NCBI GenBank assembly: GCA_012965625.1
Contig: DTSC01000198.1
Coordinates: forward strand, 1 to 11,280
DNA from: Flavobacteriales bacterium
GTDB lineage: Bacteria > Bacteroidota > Bacteroidia > NORP154
Reading direction: 5' to 3'
DNA: 11,280 bases
In this document: positions 1 to 7,304 of the stretch, in pieces
Position numbering within the stretch: the first letter of the stretch is position 1
How the letters are laid out: each line of letters opens with the position of its first letter
Notes under the pieces: generated by a model
What the model was told of the DNA's origin: nothing
Database searches by the model: none
What the model saw: only the letters and a program-made list of their open reading frames with translations
Made by a program: the position numbers and the translations under genes

Positions 1-43
1 TTTGATTATTTATGACACTCTGACCTAATTAAGCAGAAGCCAA

Positions 44-373
44 TTACTGCTTTGGTGTTGGAATCTGCTCAGGCATTTGTGGCACCTGCTGAATGGGCTC
101 AGGCAAATTGTCAATTTGTTCCTGAATTGCTGAACTTTCATCAGCTATTTCTGTAGGCTTGCTAAAATTTGATAATATGCTAAGGCTTAAAAGAATAACG
201 GCTAAGGTCCAGGTAGTCTTTTCTAAGAAATCTGCCGTTTTCCGAACACCCATAAACTGGTTTGATGATGAAAACTCAGATGATAATCCGCCACCTTTAG
301 GGTTTTGGATCAATACCACTAAAACCAGGATAAGGCAAGTAATTAATATAAGTATGGTAATGAAAGTCCCCAT
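44..373 (-). CDS. secG: SecG, preprotein translocase subunit
   Basis: Small inner-membrane subunit of the SecYEG translocon, which assists SecA-driven export of unfolded proteins. The 109-residue protein has the SecG layout: a hydrophobic segment at about residues 3-23, the conserved cytoplasmic loop with QNPKGGGL (23-30) and the phenylalanine/serine-rich stretch after it, and a second membrane segment at about 52-70. A 40-residue proline- and glutamine-rich tail follows, which is longer than in E. coli SecG's core but usual in Bacteroidota. The ATG at 373 gives the complete first membrane segment. It lies 31 bp after the preceding gene and has only A/T-rich sequence upstream, with no Shine-Dalgarno. 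It is the last gene of the miaB operon visible here. In many Bacteroidota groES-groEL follows, but the window ends too soon to see that. Confidence 0.93.
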   Translation of the reverse strand: MGTFITILILITCLILVLVVLIQNPKGGGLSSEFSSSNQFMGVRKTADFLEKTTWTLAVILLSLSILSNFSKPTEIADESSAIQEQIDNLPEPIQQVPQMPEQIPTPKQ

Positions 374-404
374 TTATAGTTTAATTTTTATTAATAAAAC
401 ATTC

Positions 405-1283
405 TTATGAATCCTCTTTTTGTTGGCTTTTGCCTTTTGTTGTACCTTGTATTAAACCCTCAAGGGATTTTATACGGGTCGCAAAGGTAGCCTTTTTATC
501 AGGATATTTCAAGCTTAGCATTTCATAAGCAGTTTTTGCTTTCAGGTGATATCCCTGGGCTTCATAAATTTTTGCCAGTGTTTCTGTTACGAATGATTCA
601 TCATCGATCAATCCAAGCTTCGCTGTTTCTATTGGAGAGAAGAACGCTTGCAATTCTCCTTTGGAAGATTCTGAAGGCTTGTCGCCAATGCGCGGCCTCT
701 CTTGAATAAATTTTTGGATCAAATCATTCCGCTGTTGAGGTTCCTCAGCTTCTGTTCCTTGTTCCTCCACAGAAAGGCTGTCTTGGTTAAGCGTTTTCAA
801 CCATTGATTAAAAGGCCTCGGTGTGGAAATGTTTTCTATTGGTTCTGCAATGGCTGATCCCTTTTTATCATCAACCTCCTTAACTTGAGGTTTTTCTTCT
901 TGGTCTTCATTATTAGGTTTCTTTCTAACTTCTAATTGAATAGAAGCATTTACAGCCTCCTGGAGAATTTGTTCTTCTAATGGTGATATATCTGATATTT
1001 TTTTACCTTCTCCACTTAATCCATCAACAATTTTAATTTGTTCATGCAGTCCTTCTTGCATAACCAATTGGTATAACTTTTTCCTGTCATTTGCATAGCT
1101 GGCAGCAATTTTTAGCTGATTGGGATAATGTAAGCTTTTTTGGATGTGAAGGCTCTTTAAGTATAAAAGGTGGGCAGTTTGAAAATAGGGGTACTGCTGG
1201 ATCAGCCCTGCAAGCTCGGTGGAACTGTCTTTATCCAATGTTCTTGGATCATCTAAATAAGATATGAATTGATCTGCATTCAT
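405..1283 (-). CDS. Conserved Bacteroidota protein with C-terminal TPR-like unit (LptE-SecG interval)
   Basis: Function unknown; 292 residues. I recognise it as the protein that commonly sits between lptE and secG in Bacteroidota genomes. It has no signal peptide or membrane segment and should be cytoplasmic. Three parts are visible. The N-terminal helical region (about 1-90) carries the pattern 'leucine-rich helix, QYPYFQTAHLLYLKSL, then a helix with YANDRKKLYQLV'. The middle (about 115-220) is acidic, glutamate/lysine/proline-rich and probably disordered. The C-terminal unit (about 226-277) reads like one tetratricopeptide repeat: TETLAKIYEAQGYHLKAKTAYEMLSLKYPDK split over two helices. The ATG at 1283 is the only sensible start, 19 bp after lptE. 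Position suggests an envelope-biogenesis or secretion-linked scaffold, but that is inference from neighbourhood only. Confidence 0.85.
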   Translation of the reverse strand: MNADQFISYLDDPRTLDKDSSTELAGLIQQYPYFQTAHLLYLKSLHIQKSLHYPNQLKIAASYANDRKKLYQLVMQEGLHEQIKIVDGLSGEGKKISDISPLEEQILQEAVNASIQLEVRKKPNNEDQEEKPQVKEVDDKKGSAIAEPIENISTPRPFNQWLKTLNQDSLSVEEQGTEAEEPQQRNDLIQKFIQERPRIGDKPSESSKGELQAFFSPIETAKLGLIDDESFVTETLAKIYEAQGYHLKAKTAYEMLSLKYPDKKATFATRIKSLEGLIQGTTKGKSQQKEDS

Positions 1284-1302
1284 TTACGGATACCTTTTTA
1301 TA

Positions 1303-1815
1303 TTACCAATTAATTACAGCCTTATTAAAAATATCGTCAACCAGCTGTACATTTATGGTCGTGATCAATTCTTCCTCCACTGATGAAAGATCAGAAGTGC
1401 TAAGATAATCTTCATACCTCGAAAAATTATTTTCATAATTTTGTTTTTCATCTATAATATTGATAAATTTTACCCTGATTGTAATGGAAAGCCTATTCAT
1501 GGCAGCAGTCTCATCTCCTTGAATAGCTACCGGCGTTACAACATAATTGATTATTGACCCCTCAAAGTTAAGATCGCCATTCTGTTCGACCAAAGCCAGG
1601 TTGGTTTCTGTTAGAAAGCGATCCTTTAGCGCCTCAGTTAATAATTGGCTGAGTGAAGGCTGAACCAAAGGGGCATTGTTTGGGAAATACTGAATTGACA
1701 CGGTCTTGGCTTCAGGAGGAATGGATGCGCCAGTAAATGAATATTTGATCTTGCATCCGGAAAAAATCAGGACACCCATAAGAACTATGGTTATAAGAAT
1801 AAAGAGTTTCTTCAA
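1303..1815 (-). CDS. lptE: LptE-like LPS-assembly lipoprotein (TTG start)
   Basis: Probable LptE, the outer-membrane lipoprotein that plugs and stabilises the LptD beta-barrel for delivery of LPS to the cell surface. The 170-residue protein starts with a lipoprotein signal peptide: two lysines, a hydrophobic core, then FSGC with the lipidated cysteine at residue 21. After it come the family's features: the SIQYFPNNAPLVQPSLSQLL segment (about 45-64), a helix ending in a 'DRFLTETNLALV' pattern, and beta strands 'GDLNFEGSIINYVVTP'. The reading frame opens with TTG at 1813-1815. There is no in-frame ATG between that codon and the upstream stop, and the next methionine (residue 13) would destroy the signal peptide, so TTG is the likely start. 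A purine-rich AAGGGAA lies 9 nt upstream. It follows the regulator gene by 20 bp. Confidence 0.87.
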   Translation of the reverse strand: MKKLFILITIVLMGVLIFSGCKIKYSFTGASIPPEAKTVSIQYFPNNAPLVQPSLSQLLTEALKDRFLTETNLALVEQNGDLNFEGSIINYVVTPVAIQGDETAAMNRLSITIRVKFINIIDEKQNYENNFSRYEDYLSTSDLSSVEEELITTINVQLVDDIFNKAVINW

Positions 1816-1824
1816 TTGGATATA

Positions 1825-1831
1825 TTCCCTT
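1825..1831 (-). promoter_or_regulatory. Shine-Dalgarno-like AAGGGAA supporting the lptE TTG start
   Basis: On the minus strand AAGGGAA lies 9 nt before the TTG of lptE, in the 20-bp gap after the regulator stop codon. It is one of the few purine-rich sites in the operon, and it supports initiation at the non-ATG codon. Seen directly; its use is inferred. Confidence 0.5.
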
Positions 1832-1835
1832 TATG

Positions 1836-3104
1836 CTATTCGTTAATATTGTATTCTTTGATCTTTCTGTAAAGCGTTCTTTCAGAAATTCCTAACTCTA
1901 GCGCTGCATTTTTATTGCTTTTGTGTTTCTTTAATGCTTTCTGAATTAGCTCCATTTCCTTGTCGCGAAGCGATAATGATTCTTCCTCAACTTCAGCAAC
2001 CTCAATTGCATCAACAGAATGAGCGGAAGGATTTGCTTCTCCAACTGTTTGCTGAGGCCGTATGTCATCAATGTCAATTGGTCTTTCTTTGCTTTGGGAT
2101 TCTTCTGCTGCTTCAATTCGCTCTAATAACCTATTCACCAGATCAGCTTGATCAGGATGTAAATCCTTTCCACCCTCCCTGTTTTGTATGAGTCCAAATA
2201 CCAGCTTTTTTAAATCTGCAATGTCAGACTTCATATCGAAAAGCACCTTGTATAAGATTTCCCTTTCAGAGAGATTTTCGTCATTCTTTCCTTGGTTGAA
2301 AAGAACCGGTAAATTACTGCTGATATTTTCAGGCAAGTAGGAAATGAGTGTTTCTCTGTTAACCAATCGGTTTTCTTCAATTACAGATACTTGTTCAGCT
2401 ACATTTTTAATCTGCCTTACATTTCCGGGCCAGTGATAGGCTATCAATGTTTCTTGTGCTTCATCATCTAGCTTTATAACCGGCATTCTGTATTTTTCAG
2501 CAAATTCAGCTGCAAATTTCCTGAAGAATAGATGTATGTCTTCTTTCCTTCTTCTCAATGGAGGAATGTTTATTGGAACCGTGTTGAGCCGGTAATAAAG
2601 GTCCTCCCGGAACTTTCCTGTTTGTATGGCCTGTGGAATGTCTACATTTGATGCAGCAACAATCCTGACATCAGTTTTTAATACCTTGGAAGAACCCACT
2701 TTTATATATTCTCCGGTTTCGAGAACCCGCAGGAGCCTGACCTGTGTCTGTGTGGGTAGCTCAGCAACTTCGTCAAGGAAGATGGTACCCCCATCCGCAA
2801 CCTCAAAATATCCTTTTCTGGATTCATGGGCACCTGTAAAAGACCCTTTCTCATGTCCAAAGAGCTCTGAGTCAATGGTTCCTTCCGGGATAGCACCGCA
2901 ATTCATGGCAATATATTGCCCATGCTTTCTTGCGCTTAATGAATGAATGATTTGGGGAAAGACTTCTTTTCCTACACCACTTTCACCTGTTATAAGAACA
3001 GAAATGTCTGTAGGAGCCACCTGTATAGCCGTGTCAATAGCCCGGTCAAGATCAGTAGAGCTGCCAATGATCTTGAAACGCTGTTTTATTTGCTGTATAT
3101 CCAT
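1836..3104 (-). CDS. Sigma-54-interacting transcriptional activator (AAA+ plus Fis-type HTH, no receiver domain)
   Basis: Predicted bacterial enhancer-binding protein that hydrolyses ATP to remodel the sigma-54 RNA polymerase closed complex. With the ATG at 3104 it has 422 residues. The AAA+ domain begins almost at once: Walker A GESGVGKE (40-47), the sigma-54 contact loop GSFTGA (87-92, Ser for the usual Ala), Walker B GTIFLDE (106-112), sensor I around IVAASN, the arginine-rich PPLRRRKEDI segment and sensor II at WPGNVRQIKN. An acidic linker of roughly 100 residues follows, then a C-terminal Fis-type helix-turn-helix (NKNAALELGISERTLYRKIK). There is no N-terminal receiver, GAF or PAS domain, so control must come from a partner, from expression level, or from the linker. 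A longer frame to a TTG at 3158 overlaps the miaB end and adds 18 residues unlike the family; I prefer the ATG. It lies 17 bp after miaB. Its target promoters are not evident in the window. Confidence 0.93.
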   Translation of the reverse strand: MDIQQIKQRFKIIGSSTDLDRAIDTAIQVAPTDISVLITGESGVGKEVFPQIIHSLSARKHGQYIAMNCGAIPEGTIDSELFGHEKGSFTGAHESRKGYFEVADGGTIFLDEVAELPTQTQVRLLRVLETGEYIKVGSSKVLKTDVRIVAASNVDIPQAIQTGKFREDLYYRLNTVPINIPPLRRRKEDIHLFFRKFAAEFAEKYRMPVIKLDDEAQETLIAYHWPGNVRQIKNVAEQVSVIEENRLVNRETLISYLPENISSNLPVLFNQGKNDENLSEREILYKVLFDMKSDIADLKKLVFGLIQNREGGKDLHPDQADLVNRLLERIEAAEESQSKERPIDIDDIRPQQTVGEANPSAHSVDAIEVAEVEEESLSLRDKEMELIQKALKKHKSNKNAALELGISERTLYRKIKEYNINE

Positions 3105-3121
3105 CTTGCTTATGACTAAAT

Positions 3122-4555
3122 TTAAACAACCTCCCCAATTAAGGTTGCAGATGTGCAATCGGTAATTTTAACGTGTACATAATTACCTGCTTTTAGCTTG
3201 CCCTTGGGGAAAATGACCACTGAATTCTGTGTGTTTCTTCCAAATAACGCATCCGCGGAGCGCTTGGAAACTCCCTCAATAAGTACTTCGCAAATTTGAC
3301 CAATTCGCTGCCTGTGGAGCTCGAGGGAATGTTTCTGTTGTAATGCAATGATCTCTGATAGTCTTGATGATTTTGTCTCCTCATCTACATCATCCTCATA
3401 CTTCCGCTCTGCTAAAGTTTTTGGCCTTTCAGAATACTTAAACATGTAGGCGAAATTGTATTTTACCATATTCATTAATGAGATGGTTTCCTTATGGTCA
3501 ATGCCAGTTTCTGAGCAGAATCCGGATATGATGTCAGCAGATATTCCGCAATCTGGGATGATTTCCCTTATGGACTTAATACGTTCCATATACCATTCCC
3601 TTGAATACCCCCTGTTCATCTTTGCTAATATGCTGCTGCTGCCGGACTGTATTGGCAAATGAATATAATTGCAAAGATTCTTGTATTTTGCCATGGTGTG
3701 CAGCACTTCATCTGTCATGTCCTTAGGATGTGAAGTTGAAAACCTAATTCTAAGATCTGGATGTATTTTTGCAACCCTTTCTATTAATTGAGCAAAATTT
3801 ACACTCTCTTTTTGTTCTTCTGCACTAAGGCTGGAAAATTCTTTTTTCAATCCTCCTCCGGGATACCATAAATAGGAGTCCACATTTTGACCTAAAAGGG
3901 TAACTTCTCTGTAACCTTTATTATAAAGATCTTGTGCTTCATTTACAATTGAAACTGGATTTCTGCTTCTTTCCCTGCCCCTTGTAAAAGGAACAACACA
4001 AAAAGTACACATGTTATCACATCCCCTCATGATAGAGATAAAGGAGGTGACACCATTACTGCTCAATCGAACAGGCCTAATGTCTGCATATGTCTCTTCT
4101 TTGGATAGAATAACGTTTACCGCTTTTCTGCCATCTAGCACTTCAGATACTAAATTGGGCAGATCTCTATACGAGTCTGGTCCCGCAACGATGTCAACCA
4201 GTGATTCCTCAACCAATAATTGAGCTTTTAACCTTTCTGCCATACAGCCTAATACACCAATTATAGTCTCAGGTTTTTTTTCTTTTAAACCATTGTATGT
4301 TTTTAGCCTGTTGCGTACTTTTTGTTCAGCATTTTCCCTGATGGAACATGTGTTTATAAGGATGAGATCAGCTTCTTTATATTGCTTGGTAATTGAAAAA
4401 CCATCTTTTTCCATAATAGATGCAACGATCTCGCTATCTGAAAAATTCATCTGACAGCCGTAACTTTCAATAAAAACCTTTTTGCTACCATTTATAAAAT
4501 TCTTATTTCTTTGCTTTACAGCCGCTCCTTGCTCTGGTTCAATTATTAAGGTCAT
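3122..4555 (-). CDS. miaB: MiaB, tRNA-2-methylthio-N6-isopentenyladenosine-37 synthase
   Basis: Radical-SAM methylthiotransferase that adds a methylthio group to i6A37 of tRNAs reading UNN codons. The 477-residue protein has the full MiaB architecture. The N-terminal UPF0004 domain contributes three cluster ligands, Cys34 (ESYGCQMN), Cys70 (INTCSIRE) and Cys104 (VLGCMAER). The radical SAM motif CxxxCxxC is at Cys179, Cys183 and Cys186 (RGCDNMCTFC), followed by VVPFTRGRERSR typical of MiaB rather than RimO or MtaB. The TRAM RNA-binding domain covers about 410-477. A longer frame runs to a TTG at 4594, but that codon overlaps the -7 element of the operon promoter, so translation must start downstream. 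The ATG at 4555 is preceded by GAAAGG with very short spacing. It is the first gene of the operon. Confidence 0.96.
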   Translation of the reverse strand: MTLIIEPEQGAAVKQRNKNFINGSKKVFIESYGCQMNFSDSEIVASIMEKDGFSITKQYKEADLILINTCSIRENAEQKVRNRLKTYNGLKEKKPETIIGVLGCMAERLKAQLLVEESLVDIVAGPDSYRDLPNLVSEVLDGRKAVNVILSKEETYADIRPVRLSSNGVTSFISIMRGCDNMCTFCVVPFTRGRERSRNPVSIVNEAQDLYNKGYREVTLLGQNVDSYLWYPGGGLKKEFSSLSAEEQKESVNFAQLIERVAKIHPDLRIRFSTSHPKDMTDEVLHTMAKYKNLCNYIHLPIQSGSSSILAKMNRGYSREWYMERIKSIREIIPDCGISADIISGFCSETGIDHKETISLMNMVKYNFAYMFKYSERPKTLAERKYEDDVDEETKSSRLSEIIALQQKHSLELHRQRIGQICEVLIEGVSKRSADALFGRNTQNSVVIFPKGKLKAGNYVHVKITDCTSATLIGEVV

Positions 4556-4591
4556 ATCCTTTCTAAATTCTTTTTTGGTATAAATCAGGTG

Positions 4592-4622
4592 CAAAGATAC
4601 CTAAAATTACATCCATGACAAA
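4592..4622 (-). promoter_or_regulatory. Bacteroidota-type promoter of the miaB-secG operon
   Basis: Read on the minus strand this is TTTG (4619-4622), a 19-nt spacer, then TATCTTTG (4592-4599), followed by CA. It is a full match to the Bacteroidota housekeeping consensus TTTG-N17~23-TAnnTTTG. Transcription would start around 4580-4586, leaving an untranslated leader of about 25-30 nt before the miaB ATG. No comparable element was seen in the short gaps further down the operon. Confidence 0.75.
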
Positions 4623-4762
4623 ATGGCACAATTAGATTTCTTTATAAAACCAGATTCCATTATTGCTGTATATGAGGCTTCAATATTTGAAAAATGATTT
4701 CAAAAAAATGCAATGAAAATTGCTGTACACCCACATTCTTGTTTGTTTTTTCAGCTATTTAA

Positions 4763-4795
4763 TTTGGAAAATCGAATTTGATTTCATTTTCTTTG
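4763..4795 (+). promoter_or_regulatory. Candidate topA promoter P1
   Basis: TTTG (4763-4766), a 21-nt spacer, then TTTCTTTG (4788-4795) followed by CA. The downstream element matches TAnnTTTG in seven of eight positions and shares the CTTTGCA ending seen in the miaB promoter. Use of this site would give a leader of about 140 nt that includes the inverted repeat at 4831-4889. Candidate only. Confidence 0.45.
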
Positions 4796-4830
4796 CACAA
4801 CAAATTTTAAAGTAGGTAGGTGTTTAATTT

Positions 4831-4889
4831 AGCTTTTCATTACTTAAGCTGTATCAGGTGTTACTTGGTATTTGAATAGCAGAAAAGCT
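4831..4889 (+). repeat. Inverted repeat in presumed topA leader
   Basis: AGCTTTTC (4831-4838) is the exact reverse complement of GAAAAGCT (4882-4889). The stem extends by a G-U and an A-U pair to 4829/4891. The left arm can also pair, through AGCTT, with AAGCT at 4846-4850, giving a competing small hairpin. This could be leader structure or chance in A/T-rich DNA. Confidence 0.35.
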
Positions 4890-4903
4890 GATTGCAACCT
4901 TTG
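4871..4903 (+). promoter_or_regulatory. Candidate topA promoter P2 (proximal)
   Basis: TTTG (4871-4874), a 21-nt spacer, then AACCTTTG (4896-4903), seven of eight matches to TAnnTTTG. Transcription would begin near 4910, about 30 nt before the topA ATG. It overlaps the right arm of the inverted repeat at 4882-4889. Candidate only, and it competes with P1. Confidence 0.4.
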
Positions 4904-4940
4904 AATTTATTTTTCGTAATACGGAATTGTTAATGTCAAA

Positions 4941-7292
4941 ATGGGTATGGGAAAAAATTTAGTTATTGTTGAATCACCAGCAAAAGCAAAAACCATTGAA
5001 GGGTTTTTGGGAGAAGACTTTACGGTGAAATCATGCTTTGGCCACGTTAGGGATTTGTTGACAAAAAAACTTTCTATAGACGTTGAGAATCATTTTGCTC
5101 CAACCTATGAAATCCCAACAGAAAAGAAGAAAGTTATAGCTGAACTTAAAAAATTATCAAATACTTCGGATTTGGTTTGGTTGGCAACAGATGAGGATCG
5201 TGAGGGTGAGGCGATTTCATGGCATTTGGCTGAAGCCTTGGAGCTTGATGAGAAGAAAATAAAGAGAATAGTTTTTCATGAAATCACCAAGAAGGCGATT
5301 CTGTCTGCTGTAGAAAATCCTCGTGGGCTAAATAATAATCTTGTAAATGCCCAGCAAGCTAGGAGGGTTTTGGATAGGCTTGTGGGTTACGAAATATCTC
5401 CGGTCCTATGGAAAAAAATAAAACCTTCTTTATCTGCAGGGAGGGTACAGTCTGTTGCTGTTAGGTTAATTGTTGAGCGAGAAAGAAAAATTACTGCATT
5501 TAAACCCGAATCATATTATAAGATAATTGCTGATTTTAATGCTTCAAAGCCTCAGGAAGAACCCAAAGTGTTTAAAGCCGAATTAACAGAACGGCTAAAT
5601 TCAGAAGAAGACGCAAAACGTTTTTTGAATGAATGTAATGGAGCTGGGTTTACAATTGGCAATTTGGATGTAAAGCCTTTAAAGAAAACACCTACAGCAC
5701 CATTTACTACGTCTACATTACAACAAGATGCGAGTAGAAAGCTGGGCTATTCTGTTTCTCAGACAATGGTTGTGGCCCAGAAACTTTATGAAGCAGGCAA
5801 GATAACATACATGAGAACAGATTCAGTGAATCTGTCAGAAACTGCGCTAGAAGCTGCCAAAGAAGAGATAATTAATTCATATGGTGAGGAATACTATAAT
5901 TATAGAACCTTTCAAACAAAATCAAAAGGTGCCCAGGAAGCGCATGAAGCCATCCGTCCAACCTATATGGGCAACCATGCAGTTAATGGAGATAGTTCTG
6001 AGCAAAAATTATATGAATTGATTTGGAAGAGGGCTATTGCTTCTCAGATGAGTGATGCTCAGCTGGAAAAGACAACAGCTACAATTTCTGTTTCCGGATC
6101 TGAGAAGAGCTTGATAGCAAAAGGTGAGGTGATCAAATTTGATGGGTTTCTAAAAGTTTATATGGAATCAACAGATGAACCGTATGGAAATCCAGGAGAG
6201 TCTTCAGGGCAATTGAATAAAGAAATGCTTCCTTTCCTGGAAATGGGGCAGGATTTAGAGCTTCAGGAAATTGTAGCTGCTCAAAAATACACCAAGCACC
6301 CTGCAAGATATACAGAAGCTAGCTTGGTTAAAAAAATGGAGGAGCTTGGCATAGGGCGACCTTCAACGTATGCCCCAACCATCTCAACAATTCAAAACCG
6401 GAAATATGTTGTTAAAGAAAATCGTGAGGGTGTGGAGAGAGAGGTTAAATTAATTCATCTGAAAGAAGGAAACATTAGTGAGGAGATGAAAAAAGAAATC
6501 ACTGGTGCAGTGAAATCTAAATTGCTGCCCTCAGATATAGGAATGGTCGTGACTGACTTTCTGGTGGAGCATTTTGGGCATATCTTTGAATACGATTTTA
6601 CCGCCAATGTTGAAAAAGAATTTGATGAAATTGCCAATGGTACTAAACAATGGAACGAAATGATAAGCCAATTTTATCAACCATTTCATAATATGGTTGA
6701 AACAACCTTGGAAACATCAGAAAAGGTAAGTGGTGAAAAGGATCTGGGCACTGATCCAGTGTCAGGAAAACCTGTACTTGTAAGAATAGGGCGCTATGGT
6801 CCTATTGCACAAATTGGTGCTCGTGATGATGAAGAAAAACCGAGGTTCGCAAGCTTGCTTAAAGACCAAAGTATAGAAAAAATCACATTAGAGGAAGCCT
6901 TGGAGCTTTTTAAATTACCACGCACTGTAGGTGTTTATGAAAATGAAGAAATTGTAGCTGCTATAGGTAAGTTTGGACCATATGTTAGGCATAAAGGAAA
7001 ATTCTTCTCATTGTCGAAAGAAGATGATCCAATGACAGTTGATGTGCCTAGGTCAATTGAACTCATTGAAGCTAAAAGAAAACTGGATAAGGAAAGGTTG
7101 ATAAAATCCTTTGAGGAAAATAAAGATGTACAGGTTCTGAATGGACGCTATGGCCCTTATATTTCAATCGGAAAATCAAATTTTAAGATACCAAAAGATA
7201 AAAATCCTGCTGATCTTACTCTAGAAGAATGTTTAACCATTGCTGAAAATGCACCACCTAAAAAAGCTAGAGGGAACAAGAATAAAAGCTAA
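4941..7292 (+). CDS. topA: DNA topoisomerase I (type IA)
   Basis: Relaxes negatively supercoiled DNA through a 5'-phosphotyrosine link; works in the nucleoid to offset gyrase. The 783-residue protein has the TOPRIM domain with the catalytic glutamate in VESPAKAKT (Glu11) and the magnesium-binding DxDxE acids Asp84, Asp86 and Glu88 in TDEDREGEAISWHL. The type IA core includes the SAGRVQSVA helix (165-173) and the active-site tyrosine 290 in ITYMRTDSV. A second conserved core block is GIGRPSTYAPTI. The C-terminal part has three repeats built on GRYGPIAQIG, GKFGPYVRHKG and GRYGPYISIG, then a short lysine-rich tail. No CxxC pair is present, so the zinc-ribbon domains of E. coli TopA are missing, as is usual in this phylum. 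The ATG at 4941 is chosen; a second ATG two codons on is equally possible. The next gene starts 12 bp downstream, so they are probably cotranscribed. Confidence 0.97.
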   Translation: MGMGKNLVIVESPAKAKTIEGFLGEDFTVKSCFGHVRDLLTKKLSIDVENHFAPTYEIPTEKKKVIAELKKLSNTSDLVWLATDEDREGEAISWHLAEALELDEKKIKRIVFHEITKKAILSAVENPRGLNNNLVNAQQARRVLDRLVGYEISPVLWKKIKPSLSAGRVQSVAVRLIVERERKITAFKPESYYKIIADFNASKPQEEPKVFKAELTERLNSEEDAKRFLNECNGAGFTIGNLDVKPLKKTPTAPFTTSTLQQDASRKLGYSVSQTMVVAQKLYEAGKITYMRTDSVNLSETALEAAKEEIINSYGEEYYNYRTFQTKSKGAQEAHEAIRPTYMGNHAVNGDSSEQKLYELIWKRAIASQMSDAQLEKTTATISVSGSEKSLIAKGEVIKFDGFLKVYMESTDEPYGNPGESSGQLNKEMLPFLEMGQDLELQEIVAAQKYTKHPARYTEASLVKKMEELGIGRPSTYAPTISTIQNRKYVVKENREGVEREVKLIHLKEGNISEEMKKEITGAVKSKLLPSDIGMVVTDFLVEHFGHIFEYDFTANVEKEFDEIANGTKQWNEMISQFYQPFHNMVETTLETSEKVSGEKDLGTDPVSGKPVLVRIGRYGPIAQIGARDDEEKPRFASLLKDQSIEKITLEEALELFKLPRTVGVYENEEIVAAIGKFGPYVRHKGKFFSLSKEDDPMTVDVPRSIELIEAKRKLDKERLIKSFEENKDVQVLNGRYGPYISIGKSNFKIPKDKNPADLTLEECLTIAENAPPKKARGNKNKS

Positions 7293-7304
7293 AAAAGGAA
7301 TCAT

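Larger units (their letters stand above)
4556..4940. other. Divergent intergenic region miaB/topA
   Basis: A 385-bp A/T-rich region between divergently transcribed genes. It holds the miaB promoter at its left edge and two candidate topA promoters (4763-4795 and 4871-4903). It also contains a 9-bp direct repeat ATTGCTGTA (4662-4670 and 4719-4727) and an 8-bp inverted repeat AGCTTTTC/GAAAAGCT (4831-4838 and 4882-4889). Only trivial open frames are present (for example 22 codons from an ATG at about 4713), none with coding character. I see no RNA gene or terminator. Confidence 0.7.

Noticed and set aside
2626..2946. 106-codon plus-strand frame opposite the AAA+ domain
   Set aside because: It is fully antisense to the well-conserved Walker A/B region of the regulator and has no recognisable domain or start context.
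3105..3158. TTG at 3158 as start of the sigma-54 activator, overlapping the miaB end
   Set aside because: The 18 added residues are unlike the family and lie inside miaB coding sequence. The ATG at 3104 gives the expected AAA+ N-terminus.
4617..4640. TGGCAC at 4624-4629 as the -24 element of a sigma-54 promoter
   Set aside because: The required TTGC-type -12 element is missing at the proper spacing (GATT is found instead), and the neighbouring bases are explained as the -33 region of the miaB promoter.
4713..4781. Small 22-codon frame in the miaB/topA gap
   Set aside because: No ribosome site and no signal or membrane pattern, and its end overlaps the candidate topA promoter P1. Chance is the simplest explanation.
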